DNA of 21,628 nucleotides, from positions 1 to 21,628 of the forward strand of contig JBOFDP010000049.1 of assembly GCA_051647125.1 (NCBI GenBank), in the 5' to 3' direction. The notes under the pieces are model-generated. The model was not told the origin of the DNA, made no database searches, and saw only the letters and a list, made by a program, of their open reading frames with translations. The position numbers and the translations under genes were made by a program. The DNA is from JBOFDP01 sp051647125. GTDB taxonomy: Bacteria; Bacteroidota; Bacteroidia; Chitinophagales; Chitinophagaceae. Positions 1 through 9,393 of the stretch are shown piece after piece (position 1 is the first letter of the stretch; each line of letters begins with the position of its first letter).

Positions 1-1
1 A

Positions 2-3000
2 TACACCCCTCTAACCGATAGTATTACTGATGGATATAACACTTGTTTAGTAGGCGCTCTAGGTGAAACTCTTTCCACTACTTTGTTTGGACCTTATATT
101 GATGGAAAATCTGGAAAATGGGAACAAGATACACTTAAACAAAGAATTGGGAATGTAAGATTAAACGATAATCTTGTCGTTATTAATAACGAAATAGGAA
201 TACAACCTGAGGAGTTTGTTAGAATTTCAAACCTTGTAGTTCCTAAAGATGATAGTATTAATGCTTATGCTATTAAAAGAGTTGTACCTGCTACTCATCG
301 TTGTCCTGAACGTCCAAAGGCAGACACTATAAGAGTATATCAACAATCTTCTGAAGCAAAAGTATTAAATGAGGATACTGTTTATTTGTGTAAGTCAGAA
401 ATTGATACCTTTTTTTTACGAGCCAATCAACCTGTTATAGGTAAAGGTTTTTGGCAACTAATCCGCCAAAGTAATCCATCCTCTATTATTGACTATTTTC
501 AAGTAGACGATACCACTTTAAGAATTATAATTCCGCCTGATTCTTGTATATATCAGTTTAGGTGGTCTACTTTTATCTCTACTTTCTGTAAGGATACTGT
601 CATTGGATCAAAGAAGGATATTTATATCGTAACCACCAAACCATTACCCGATAAAGCTGCAGAAATTACTCAGATAGGAGGGAATCCAAAACAAGATACC
701 AATTGGCTTTGTCAAAAAACAACTACGGAACTTACCAATAAAATGTACACTGCGGGGAAAGGGAATTGGAGGGTAATTAGTGGAAGAAATTCTCTTTCTG
801 TTACATTTAATCCCGTACCTTCTGCCCCTAATACAAAGGTCAATGTATCCGGTTTATCTCTACCTTCTTCTATCAAAAATGATACTTCTAAGTATTTAAT
901 AGAATTTTCAATAGTAAACAGCATATGTGATACAAGTCGTGATACAATTAACATATTTATATTACGTAATGCTTCTCTTGCTCAATTAGCTCCTATGCCT
1001 ATAAATCCTCAATATCTTTGTAGCGATAGTGCATCTGTTATTTTAAATCCTCCACATGATTCTACAGTAATAATACCTGTAATAGGCAAAGGCGAATGGA
1101 CAAAAAAAGACAGCTTGCCAGGTACAGGACCTAATTTGGGTGTAGATACTATCAAATGGACATGGACAGTATCTAATCGTTGTTTCTCGAGTTCTGTACA
1201 AAGAATTTATATTATTGCTAATAATAAACAAGGAGACGCCATTATTAGAAATAAACCGTTTTCCGACCTAAACAAAGATACTTTAGTTATCTGCCTTGCT
1301 ACAAATAAAGATACTCCTATTTTATTTAACGGTAATAAGCCTTTAGCTGGAGGAAGTGGACGATGGAGTTATTTCTTAAATGGCCCATTACATTTTACAC
1401 CGTCTATTAATGATAGTAGTGTAAAGGTTAATGGTTTTTCTGGTAATGACTCTGTGCGTGTATATGGACTTATTTGGAGTATTTTTAAATCTAATTTTTG
1501 TCCACCTACCTATGATACAGCATATGTAAAAGTATTTAGAAGACCGGCAAAACCTCTTTTTGATAGAGCTCCCGCTATATGTATTCCTTCCAATATAATA
1601 AAAGGTAAAGATTCTATGATATTTTATATCAGCCCAAGCAATATTGGTAGCTATACTTTTGGTAAGTTTGAATGGTCGATTATAAGGGGGGACTCTTCAG
1701 CAACTACCCCTAAAGATTCTCCGTATATTTATATTTTACGTCCTACAGGAAGTCAAAGAAAAGTAACCATTGTACTTAAAAATGCTAAAGCCTTGACAGA
1801 TTCTTTTTCTTATATCATAAGGCTAAAAGTAAGTGGAGGAGGAACTTGTGAACCTGACAGTAATGATTATAAAATGACCATATATCCTGCTATTACCAAT
1901 AAAAAAGCCTTCGGATACATAAATGACAAATTACCTGATCCTGGATCTAAAATTATTCGAGTTTGTGAAGATAACCCCGATGATACAAGAGTGTATTTAT
2001 CCAATAAAACATTAAAACCCTATCAAAAAGGTACTTGGAAAATTATTACTCGTCCTAATGGAAAAGCTGTATTTTATGAAAATATTTATCCAGAACATGT
2101 AAAAGATACTACGAGTATCTACAAAATGAGTTTCCTTCCAGGACAAACAATGGCTCAATATACAACAGAGTTTACTATTACCAATAAAAATGTAAATAAT
2201 GCCAATTGTAGCTTGAAGGATACAGTAATTATATACCTTATTAGTCCTGGTGATACTGCCAATGCTGGAATTTTAGAGAAATCAGATAGCTTTTGTTATG
2301 GGACAACGGGGGAAAGGATAGAATTAACGAATCCTGTTGGTGCTGCTAGCCTTGACTGGGAAAGAAAATCTGTTGACAGTTCAACATTTATTACTTTTAT
2401 TCCCAATACTCTTAATTTAACGTATGATCTCCCTGAAATAATTAAGGAATATGATTATAGGGTAAAAGTACGGTTTTTATTCCATGGCGAAATGCCTCCT
2501 GCTGATATAGGAACATGTCCTACAAAAAAAACTGATTCTGCTTGGAGTAATCCGATAACAATAAGTTTAAAAAATAAAGATACTTATAGGCTTGGGACAA
2601 TAGATCCCAAGCACCAAGAAATCTGTGCAGAAAGTCCTATGTCTTTAACCATAACTTCAGATAGCCTACCTTCAGAATTAGAAGGTCATACTATTAACAA
2701 ATGGCAAACCTATCACACTAATGCGTATGGAACTGGTGCTATTTTACCCGAAAACAACCCCTGGATAGATCAACCTATAACTGATCTTGAGTATAAACAA
2801 ATAGCTCCTCAAACAGCACAAACCATTTTCTACAGAGCTTGGATAAATCATATTGATGTTGATGGTTGTCCTTTTGTTACAGATACGGCAACTATATATA
2901 TCAAGCCAAAGCCTAAAATGTCTGGTATCCCTTTCCCTCTTTGTGCAGATAATGATTTTAAGTTTAGATTTGATAGCACTACAGAAGGAGGATATGAAAA

Positions 3001-6000
3001 TAAAACCTTATATCCCCATCCTTTTACATCCTCTATTCAAGGAATTACTTGGAAATTAGCTAATGCAAGCCTTGATGATAGTAGAACAGGAATGACTCAA
3101 AAAGATGGTATTCTTTCTGGATTTAGCCAGGCTATTACTTATAAAGGTACTAATAATGATACCATTCCACTAATGGATACAGTAATAGCTTACGCTACAG
3201 GTGTAATGGGATGTCCCAGTGATTCACAAACGATTACTTTTAAAGTATATCCTAAAGCCAAAGCAGAATTGATAAATTCCTCTCCTTTGGTAAATTGTCC
3301 ACCTATAAACATAGATACCTTCTTTAAATTAAGAGAGTATAAAACTCTTAACTCTGGATATACCTGGATTGTAAAGGATGCATCTAATACATGGACTTCA
3401 AACGGAATCTTGCCCCCTAAGATAGAAACTAACTATGGACAGAATCTTGCTATTGAACTTATGGCATCTTCTCTATATAAAGATAGTCTTTCGGGAACCC
3501 CTTGTCCTTCAGATATTTTAAAAGATACCTTGTTTAGTTTTGGAAGAATTATACCCAATATTACAATTTCTGATAATACTTGCTATCGTGATTCTATTGC
3601 CTTTACTAATAATTCTTCAGTAAGTACTATGGCATCATTAAACGATACTTTGATGTATAAATGGTGGGACAATAAAGATAGCTTAATCTCTACCGACATA
3701 ATTCCCTCAGCCCCCTTTATTCCTAAAAATATTTATCCTTATAAAGATAGTTTTTATGCTATTAAATATGAAATTAGCAATAGATGCTATTCTATTTCTG
3801 AGACTAAAGATATACATATTCAAAGTATTCCTAAAGCCAATTTAAAGGTAAATGAAGATTCTTTTTGTTCCGGTACAATCATTAATATTTGGAAAGATAA
3901 TGAATTAGGAAATAATCCCAATTCCTATGAAAACAAATGGATTTTTGGTGATGGAAAGTCTTTCTCTACAACAAGCTACCCTTTTGTGGCTGATAGTATT
4001 AACCCTATTAAACACCAATATAATAGTATTAGTTATGCTGTAGATACTTTATTACAGATAATATCTAATAATTGTGCCTCAGATACACAAAGGCATTTAA
4101 TTAAAATATTACCTAGACCCAAACCAGCTATTAATCTTACTATAGAAGATACTATTTGTGGTAGCTTAAACAAATATCCTATTTTGAACAAAACTTTCTT
4201 TGGAGGGAAAGAACCTGTTTCTGCCAGTTGGTACATAAATGGAAGTCTCATTCAACAAACAGATAGCATATATGCAAAAACAGATACTTTATTACATGAT
4301 ACTTTGTGGCATAGTTTTGCAGAATATGTAAATAAAGATTTTCCTGATGAAGTAAAACCAATCAGTATCAAACTTTCAGTAACTCCCAGTTTGGGTTGTG
4401 AAGCAGATAGTATAGCTTACATCTTAGTAGGTTCTACTGCTCAGCCAGAAATTTTTATAGATACAATACAACCCTGTCCTCCAGCAACCTTTAATATTAG
4501 AGTAACTGCGGCTCCAGGTATCAATACTTGGAAATGGTCTCGAAATGATAAGGCTATAGACGTTGGGAATACACCTGTCATTCTAAGTATTCCATTTTAT
4601 GATGGAGACCATAAAATAAAAGTTGTAGTAGAGTCTGCAAGGGGAATATGTCCAATAGATTCTGCCATCAAAACAATTACAGTATATGGATACCCACAAT
4701 CAGCATTTGAGATAGTCAATCCTGGACCTTATTGCTATTCTCCTTTTCCAGCATCTTATGAATCCAAGTCTAAAGATGCTAATGTAAAAATGATGCCTAT
4801 TACTGATTGGTATTGGAGAATAGACAGCAATGCTATATCTGCCAATTACCCTAAAGCTATAGATGAAAAGGATTTTATTTATACTTATCCTCTTGGAGGA
4901 GAATATACAACCAAACATTGGGTACGAGATACTCGTGGCACATTTCATTGCTATTCTGATACCATTACCAGGAATTATACAATACAAGGAAGATCTATGT
5001 CTTGTTTCTCAATGTCAGATACAATTTGTGCTACCCATACAGTTTCTTTAGATAATAATAGCACCTTCGGTTATGGTAGTACTCTTATAGACTCCTCCTA
5101 TTGGATTATGGGCGATGGTACAGAAATACCTATGGCAGGTGCAGAACCTATTAAGTATTCTTATAAAACCGGTGGTAAATATGATATTTCTTTATTAACA
5201 AAAGGAAATCTGGGTGTATGTATTTTCGATACTTTAACAAAAACTATTGTGGTAAGAGGATTTCCTACACCCAACTTTGATATGATTTCGCCTTGTAGTG
5301 GTAATTATACAACCTTTAATAATCTAAGTACTGCAGGTTTTGCAGATCAGATACAAGGATATACCTGGAAATTTCAAGATGGTCAAATTTCTAATTATAC
5401 AAATCCATCAAAGTTATATGATGTTCCAGGTGAATATTTTGCTAAACTAACTGTTGAGGGCAACTTATGCCCATTAAAGTCAGACACCACTAAGACTTTT
5501 TTAATAAATCCTGCCCCTAAACCTATTATCTTTCCCATTATTTATGTTGGTGAAAATATTCCTTTTGACTTAATAGCACCCTCAGACAATAATTCATACG
5601 TATGGTTAGATAAAAATAAAAATCCTTTAGATGCTAATGATCCCAATGCTCAAATTATAACAACCTATTTACCGGGTTTGATGACAGATACCTTCTTTTT
5701 ACGTTCTACCTCTGAGTATTGTATTGTAGACAATATACAGGTAGTAAAAGCACTTCCCAAACTTGATGTCATAGCTCCTTCAGGATTTACACCAAACAAT
5801 GATGGTATTAATGACTTTTTTAAACCCAACTATATTGGTGTTAAAGAACTTAAGTATTTCCAAATTTTTGATAGATTTGGGCAACTTATGTTTTCTACCT
5901 CAGACATGCATCAATCTTGGGATGGCACTTTTGGAGGTAAGTCTCTACCTACGGCTACCTATATTTGGGTAGTCTCTTGTATTAATGATAATGGAGAACC

Positions 6001-6046
6001 TATAAATGCTTCTGGAGGAATAACTTTGATTAGAGAGAAAGAATAA
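2..6046 (+). CDS. Giant T9SS-secreted Ig/PKD-repeat surface protein, 5' end outside the window
   Basis: The frame is open from base 2 to the TAA at 6044-6046, giving at least 2014 residues, so the gene starts before the window; the TTG at 83 is not a real start. Residues are numbered here from that TTG. The N-terminal half carries Ig-like repeats with a G-x-G-x-W motif (Trp 13, 124, 229, 339, 428, 531, 652, 759), each with an early Cys and a late Cys-Asp. The C-terminal half has PKD-like motifs FGDG (1288), MGDG (1676) and FQDG (1764). From about residue 1898 (APSGFTPNNDGINDFF) to the end is a type B sorting domain of the T9SS, also known as the gliding-motility C-terminal family. Such proteins cross the outer membrane through the T9SS and are exposed or released. 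The role, perhaps adhesion, is inferred; no catalytic domain is recognised. No SprF/PorP-like partner follows; the next gene is convergent. Confidence 0.9.
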   Translation, partial: YTPLTDSITDGYNTCLVGALGETLSTTLFGPYIDGKSGKWEQDTLKQRIGNVRLNDNLVVINNEIGIQPEEFVRISNLVVPKDDSINAYAIKRVVPATHRCPERPKADTIRVYQQSSEAKVLNEDTVYLCKSEIDTFFLRANQPVIGKGFWQLIRQSNPSSIIDYFQVDDTTLRIIIPPDSCIYQFRWSTFISTFCKDTVIGSKKDIYIVTTKPLPDKAAEITQIGGNPKQDTNWLCQKTTTELTNKMYTAGKGNWRVISGRNSLSVTFNPVPSAPNTKVNVSGLSLPSSIKNDTSKYLIEFSIVNSICDTSRDTINIFILRNASLAQLAPMPINPQYLCSDSASVILNPPHDSTVIIPVIGKGEWTKKDSLPGTGPNLGVDTIKWTWTVSNRCFSSSVQRIYIIANNKQGDAIIRNKPFSDLNKDTLVICLATNKDTPILFNGNKPLAGGSGRWSYFLNGPLHFTPSINDSSVKVNGFSGNDSVRVYGLIWSIFKSNFCPPTYDTAYVKVFRRPAKPLFDRAPAICIPSNIIKGKDSMIFYISPSNIGSYTFGKFEWSIIRGDSSATTPKDSPYIYILRPTGSQRKVTIVLKNAKALTDSFSYIIRLKVSGGGTCEPDSNDYKMTIYPAITNKKAFGYINDKLPDPGSKIIRVCEDNPDDTRVYLSNKTLKPYQKGTWKIITRPNGKAVFYENIYPEHVKDTTSIYKMSFLPGQTMAQYTTEFTITNKNVNNANCSLKDTVIIYLISPGDTANAGILEKSDSFCYGTTGERIELTNPVGAASLDWERKSVDSSTFITFIPNTLNLTYDLPEIIKEYDYRVKVRFLFHGEMPPADIGTCPTKKTDSAWSNPITISLKNKDTYRLGTIDPKHQEICAESPMSLTITSDSLPSELEGHTINKWQTYHTNAYGTGAILPENNPWIDQPITDLEYKQIAPQTAQTIFYRAWINHIDVDGCPFVTDTATIYIKPKPKMSGIPFPLCADNDFKFRFDSTTEGGYENKTLYPHPFTSSIQGITWKLANASLDDSRTGMTQKDGILSGFSQAITYKGTNNDTIPLMDTVIAYATGVMGCPSDSQTITFKVYPKAKAELINSSPLVNCPPINIDTFFKLREYKTLNSGYTWIVKDASNTWTSNGILPPKIETNYGQNLAIELMASSLYKDSLSGTPCPSDILKDTLFSFGRIIPNITISDNTCYRDSIAFTNNSSVSTMASLNDTLMYKWWDNKDSLISTDIIPSAPFIPKNIYPYKDSFYAIKYEISNRCYSISETKDIHIQSIPKANLKVNEDSFCSGTIINIWKDNELGNNPNSYENKWIFGDGKSFSTTSYPFVADSINPIKHQYNSISYAVDTLLQIISNNCASDTQRHLIKILPRPKPAINLTIEDTICGSLNKYPILNKTFFGGKEPVSASWYINGSLIQQTDSIYAKTDTLLHDTLWHSFAEYVNKDFPDEVKPISIKLSVTPSLGCEADSIAYILVGSTAQPEIFIDTIQPCPPATFNIRVTAAPGINTWKWSRNDKAIDVGNTPVILSIPFYDGDHKIKVVVESARGICPIDSAIKTITVYGYPQSAFEIVNPGPYCYSPFPASYESKSKDANVKMMPITDWYWRIDSNAISANYPKAIDEKDFIYTYPLGGEYTTKHWVRDTRGTFHCYSDTITRNYTIQGRSMSCFSMSDTICATHTVSLDNNSTFGYGSTLIDSSYWIMGDGTEIPMAGAEPIKYSYKTGGKYDISLLTKGNLGVCIFDTLTKTIVVRGFPTPNFDMISPCSGNYTTFNNLSTAGFADQIQGYTWKFQDGQISNYTNPSKLYDVPGEYFAKLTVEGNLCPLKSDTTKTFLINPAPKPIIFPIIYVGENIPFDLIAPSDNNSYVWLDKNKNPLDANDPNAQIITTYLPGLMTDTFFLRSTSEYCIVDNIQVVKALPKLDVIAPSGFTPNNDGINDFFKPNYIGVKELKYFQIFDRFGQLMFSTSDMHQSWDGTFGGKSLPTATYIWVVSCINDNGEPINASGGITLIREKE
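104..2390 (+). repeat. Tandem Ig-like protein repeats, about 105 residues each
   Basis: These are protein-level repeats in the giant surface protein. The anchoring Trp codons start at 119, 452, 767, 1097, 1364, 1673, 2036 and 2357, so spacing is 111, 105, 110, 89, 103, 121 and 107 residues. The shared pattern is Cys, about 15-30 residues, G-x-G-x-W, a variable stretch, a Y/I-x-F/W-x-I/V strand, Cys, then D-T/S before a strand rich in I and Y. The last unit has lost the G-x-G part. The DNA itself is not obviously repetitive, so the copies are old or diversified. Two Cys per unit would allow an intradomain disulfide after export. Confidence 0.7.
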
Positions 6047-6062
6047 TTTACAGCATTTACTG

Positions 6063-6096
6063 AAAAAAAGGGAGAAAATTTTTTTCCCTTTTTTTT
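6063..6096. terminator. Bidirectional intrinsic terminator between the giant gene and comF
   Basis: An A-run followed by GGGAGAAAA (6063-6078) faces TTTTTCCC and a T-run (6081-6096), forming a hairpin with A and T tracts on both flanks, so it can act in both directions. It lies 17 bp after the stop of the giant gene and its right edge overlaps the comF stop codon (6095-6097). Confidence 0.75.
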
Positions 6097-6781
6097 ATAT
6101 AACCAAAGCTATACAATAAAAAGAAATTTTAGCTGAAGTGTATTGTCTTATAGTCTCTATACAAGAACTAAAAGTTGCTCCTGTGGTAAAAACATCATCA
6201 ATTATAAGAATATGTTTTTTACTTAATAAAAGATTATGCTGTATAGAAAATACATTTTTTACATTTTGAACTCTTTCTTCTACTGTTTTTTTTGTTTGTG
6301 TTTCTGTATCTTTTGTACGTACCAAAATATTATTCAATACAGAAATACCAAGTACTGAACCTATCTCCTTTGCTATTATTTCAGCTTGATTATATCCCCT
6401 TAATTTTTTCTTTTTAGAATGTAATGGCACGGGAATAATCTGATCAACATCTTGATACAACTCTTGTGAAAGAAGTCTTTCTCCAATAAGTTTTCCAAAA
6501 TATATACCAACATCTTGGTTACCATGATACTTCAATTCATGTATTAGTGATTGTATGACATAACCTTTTTTAAAAAACAACAAAGCTCCTCCCGCATATA
6601 TATTTGTTAAATGTAACATTCTCTTATAGGCTATATTTTCTCTAATTATATGAAAATCTGTAAATACCAAATCTGAATAACAAGCAATACATAAAGTTTG
6701 ATTTTGATGAGTTATTGTTGTATGACAATGAAGACATACATTTGGAAAAATTAAATCTTGAATCGATTTAAAAACATACAT
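6095..6781 (-). CDS. comF: ComF family phosphoribosyltransferase-like protein
   Basis: A 228-residue protein of typical ComF length. The N-terminus has a four-Cys zinc site (C16, C19, C31, C34) in the usual ComF arrangement. The C-terminus has a PRPP-binding motif of type I phosphoribosyltransferases (ILIIDDVFTTGAT, residues 191-203, with D195 and D196). ComF proteins are cytoplasmic and are linked to natural transformation, helping imported single-stranded DNA to be used, though Bacteroidota homologues are often also called amidophosphoribosyltransferases. The start is an ATG, 41 bp after the radA stop with no promoter box in between, so it is probably co-transcribed with radA. Its stop codon lies inside the terminator shared with the convergent giant gene. 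Assignment to the family is firm; a DNA-uptake role here is inferred. Confidence 0.9.
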   Translation of the reverse strand: MYVFKSIQDLIFPNVCLHCHTTITHQNQTLCIACYSDLVFTDFHIIRENIAYKRMLHLTNIYAGGALLFFKKGYVIQSLIHELKYHGNQDVGIYFGKLIGERLLSQELYQDVDQIIPVPLHSKKKKLRGYNQAEIIAKEIGSVLGISVLNNILVRTKDTETQTKKTVEERVQNVKNVFSIQHNLLLSKKHILIIDDVFTTGATFSSCIETIRQYTSAKISFYCIALVI

Positions 6782-6822
6782 GTTATTTTTTATAGAAAAA
6801 TCTATTAATTCAGCCTAAATTT

Positions 6823-8196
6823 TTATCCTAATAATTCACTAATCATTTCCTGTATTTGATAAAAAGCAAGTATCTTTATTTTGGTAGTTTTAGGGATTTC
6901 TTTAAAATTATACTTAGAACAAACAATAGTCTCAAAACCCATTCTTTCAGCCTCTGTTATACGTTGTTCTATTTTGTTTATAGCACGTATTTCGCCACTT
7001 AATCCTACTTCTCCGGCAAAACATATTTTTGAGGCTATAGAAATATCCGTAAGAGAACTTAGTAAGGCGGCTACCATGCTCAAATCTACACCGGGATCAT
7101 CTGTACGAATAGCACCCGCTAAAGTAATAAATACGTCTTTATTTCCAAATTGAAACCCACACCTTTTTTCTAATACTGCCAATAACAATTGTATTTTTCT
7201 TGTATCTACACCGGTTACTGTTCGTTGTGGTGTACCATAAAAAGAGGGAGTTACCAAAGCTTGTACTTCAACTAATAAAGGTCGCATACCTTCCATAAGT
7301 ACAGATACTCCAACACCACTTACAGACTTTGCTCTTTCTGTTAATAATATTTCACTTGGGTTAAGAATAGGTCTTAATCCATTACTTTTCATTTCATATA
7401 TACCTAATTCCATAGTACTACCAAACCGATTTTTTTGTGTACGAAGTATTCGATAATTATGATTTTTATCACCTTCAAACTGCAAAACAGTATCTACCAT
7501 ATGTTCTAAAATTTTGGGACCAGCAATGTTGCCCTCTTTTGTAATGTGTCCTATAAGAATAATCGGAATGCCTGTTTGTTTGGCAAGTTTCTGAAGTGCT
7601 GAGGTACATTCTTTTATTTGAATAATACTTCCTGCACTAGCATCAATAAATGGGGATTGCAAAGTTTGTATAGAATCTATAATAATCCAATGTGGATTAA
7701 GTTTACGTATTTCTTTTAAAATTTCTGGTGTGTTGGTTTCTGTATACAAATAAAAATTATCATTTCTTAAGCCTAACCTTAATGCACGTTGATGTATTTG
7801 AGAAATACTTTCTTCTCCACTCACATATAAAGTTTTTACTTCCGGAATAGATAAAGCACATTGTAGAAAAAGGGTAGATTTTCCTATACCTGGTTCTCCT
7901 GCCACCAAAACAATACTACCCAGTGTAAGTCCTCCACCAAGTATTCTATCAAGTTCAACATCACACATTAACAATCTTGGATGCTGGGATTCTTGTATTT
8001 CTGATAATTTGGTAGGGATAGGGTTTTCAAAATGATAACCAACCGTATTTTTGTCCACGGAATTTTTCTTTCCTGTAGCTACAATTTCTTCTACCAAAGT
8101 ATTCCATATTCCGCAAGCAGGACATTTACCTTGCCATTTTGAAGTTTCATTACCACATTCTTTGCAAAAAAAAACTGTCTTTAGAGAGTTGCTCAT
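6823..8196 (-). CDS. radA: DNA repair protein RadA (Sms)
   Basis: RadA is a RecA-like ATPase and DnaB-type helicase that drives branch migration during recombination. Numbered from the ATG at 8196 (457 residues), it has the N-terminal C4 zinc finger (C11, C14, C25, C28), Walker A GEPGIGKST at 100-108, a Walker B region ending in D174, the RadA signature KNRFG at 255-259, and a C-terminal Lon-protease-like domain. This is the full family length. A longer reading from TTG at 8205 is unlikely, because that codon lies inside a perfect -7 promoter element (8203-8210). With a transcription start a few bases after that element, the mRNA would have almost no leader before the ATG at 8196. comF follows 41 bp downstream. 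Confidence 0.97.
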   Translation of the reverse strand: MSNSLKTVFFCKECGNETSKWQGKCPACGIWNTLVEEIVATGKKNSVDKNTVGYHFENPIPTKLSEIQESQHPRLLMCDVELDRILGGGLTLGSIVLVAGEPGIGKSTLFLQCALSIPEVKTLYVSGEESISQIHQRALRLGLRNDNFYLYTETNTPEILKEIRKLNPHWIIIDSIQTLQSPFIDASAGSIIQIKECTSALQKLAKQTGIPIILIGHITKEGNIAGPKILEHMVDTVLQFEGDKNHNYRILRTQKNRFGSTMELGIYEMKSNGLRPILNPSEILLTERAKSVSGVGVSVLMEGMRPLLVEVQALVTPSFYGTPQRTVTGVDTRKIQLLLAVLEKRCGFQFGNKDVFITLAGAIRTDDPGVDLSMVAALLSSLTDISIASKICFAGEVGLSGEIRAINKIEQRITEAERMGFETIVCSKYNFKEIPKTTKIKILAFYQIQEMISELLG

Positions 8197-8202
8197 AATA
8201 AA

Positions 8203-8210
8203 CAAAGTTA
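8203..8210 (-). promoter_or_regulatory. -7 promoter element of radA (TAACTTTG)
   Basis: This is an exact match to the Bacteroidota -7 consensus TAnnTTTG on the minus strand. It ends 6 nt before the radA ATG (8196). No TTG -33 element is visible about 20 bp upstream. Confidence 0.6.
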
Positions 8211-8216
8211 ATCTAT

Positions 8217-8244
8217 AAAAAATAGGAAAATAATTTTTTTCTAT
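8217..8244 (-). terminator. Weak intrinsic terminator after the NrnA-like gene
   Basis: On the minus strand ATAGAAAAA (8244-8236), a 5-nt loop and TTTTCCTAT (8230-8222) form a 9-bp stem with one G-T pair, followed by five T. It lies 31 bp after the NrnA-like stop and just before the radA -7 box. The stem is very AT-rich, so efficiency is uncertain. Confidence 0.4.
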
Positions 8245-8275
8245 CTAATAAAGAGACTATTCAATAACCAAAATT

Positions 8276-9292
8276 TTACTTCTTTTCTTTAAAATATTGT
8301 TTTAAAGCATGTTGGAAATCAATGGAAGATTTCTCTAAATTTTTATAGCTAATACCTCCAGCAGCATAAAGGTGCCCACCTCCAGAAAAATACATTTTAG
8401 CAAATGTATTTACATCTATTCCGCCCCCTTTGCTTCTAAAAGACCATTTACACTCATCTGCTTTCTCTACCACTAAAGCCGCCATCTCATAACCTTTTAT
8501 ACGTAAAGGATAGTTTACAATTCCTTCGGTATCACCTATCCGTATTTTAAATTTTTTAAAATCTTCTTTATTAATACAAATAAGGGCAACTTTATATTCC
8601 TCAAAAAGAGTAAGTCTATTGCATAACAAATGACCCAATAAGCGAATTATTCTTTCATTTTTTGTATCAAACACGTCATCATGAATTTTATATTGTTGCA
8701 ATCCCTGTGCTAAAAATTCACTAGCTATTTGATGCGTATGTGGGGTTACTCCTTTATACCTAAAACTCCCTGTATCTGTTATAATACCCGTGTAAATACA
8801 TTTTCTTATAGCCTCATCTATCAAATCCTTATATCCTATTTCAACAATAAAATCATAAACCATTTCACAAGTAGAACTTTTTTGAGGGATAGAAATACCA
8901 TAGTCAAACATTGCTGTCATAGGAGTTTCATGATGATCGATTAAAATTTTTATAGCTTTACTGTCTTGTAATGGTTTCGCTACGTTTTTGATACGAGAAA
9001 TATGATTAAAATCCATACAAAAAATCCAATCTGATGCCTCTATAATTTTAGTACCTTCTAAAGCATTACATTCAAAATTATACATGTTGTTAGCATGTGG
9101 CATCCAATTAAAATGATGTGGCCATTCTGTAGGAGAAATTACAACTACTTGGTGATCAAACTTTTCCAAAAAACATTGCATTGCTAAAGAAGACCCTAAG
9201 GCATCGCCATCGGGAGAACGATGCATAATTATCGTAATTTTCTTATTGGTAGATTTTTTTAGTATAGAATAAAAAAGTTGTATATTCTTCAT
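8276..9292 (-). CDS. nrnA: DHH family phosphoesterase, NrnA-like (oligoribonuclease / pAp phosphatase)
   Basis: A 338-residue protein with the complete DHH/DHHA1 layout. Motif I is HRSPDGDALGSS (H24, D28, D30), motif II DFNH (D94), and motif III IDHHETP (D119, H120, H121). It also has TDTGSFRYKGVTP and a C-terminal DHHA1 substrate-binding motif GGGHLYAAGG from residue 304. NrnA enzymes degrade 2-5 nt RNA fragments from the 3' end and dephosphorylate 3'-phosphoadenosine 5'-phosphate, using Mn2+ in the cytoplasm. All metal ligands are present. The ATG lies 12 bp after the 3' end of tRNA-His on the same strand, with no own promoter box, so it is probably made from the tRNA-His transcript. Substrate preference cannot be read from sequence. 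Confidence 0.88.
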   Translation of the reverse strand: MKNIQLFYSILKKSTNKKITIIMHRSPDGDALGSSLAMQCFLEKFDHQVVVISPTEWPHHFNWMPHANNMYNFECNALEGTKIIEASDWIFCMDFNHISRIKNVAKPLQDSKAIKILIDHHETPMTAMFDYGISIPQKSSTCEMVYDFIVEIGYKDLIDEAIRKCIYTGIITDTGSFRYKGVTPHTHQIASEFLAQGLQQYKIHDDVFDTKNERIIRLLGHLLCNRLTLFEEYKVALICINKEDFKKFKIRIGDTEGIVNYPLRIKGYEMAALVVEKADECKWSFRSKGGGIDVNTFAKMYFSGGGHLYAAGGISYKNLEKSSIDFQHALKQYFKEKK

Positions 9293-9304
9293 AAAAAATA
9301 GATG

Positions 9305-9379
9305 GGAGGGAGATGGGGCTCGAACCCACGACTTTCAGAACCACAATCTGATACTCTAACCAACTGAGCTACACCCTCC
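9305..9379 (-). tRNA. tRNA-His (anticodon GTG)
   Basis: It folds into a full cloverleaf. The anticodon loop is TTGTGGT (GTG) closed by TCAGA/TCTGA, and the T-loop is TTCGAGC. The extra G at -1 is encoded (9379) and faces C73, the histidine identity feature. Within the acceptor stem, positions 6 and 67 form a T-T mismatch. The 3' CCA is not fully encoded. A -7 box lies 14 bp upstream, and the NrnA-like ATG is 12 bp downstream. Confidence 0.95.
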
Positions 9380-9393
9380 ATTTTTTAATGTTG

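Noticed and set aside
83..85. TTG as the start codon of the giant protein
   Set aside because: The frame stays open without a stop back to base 2 and encodes the same Thr/Gly/Asp-rich style of sequence, so the gene simply continues out of the window.
4700..4987. Open frame of 95 codons on the minus strand inside the giant gene
   Set aside because: It overlaps a well-supported coding frame completely and shows no domain, signal or promoter; it is a shadow frame, as are the other short frames inside genes (for example 712-954, 1043-1231, 2853-3059, 6881-7153, 14392-14646, 15507-15707).
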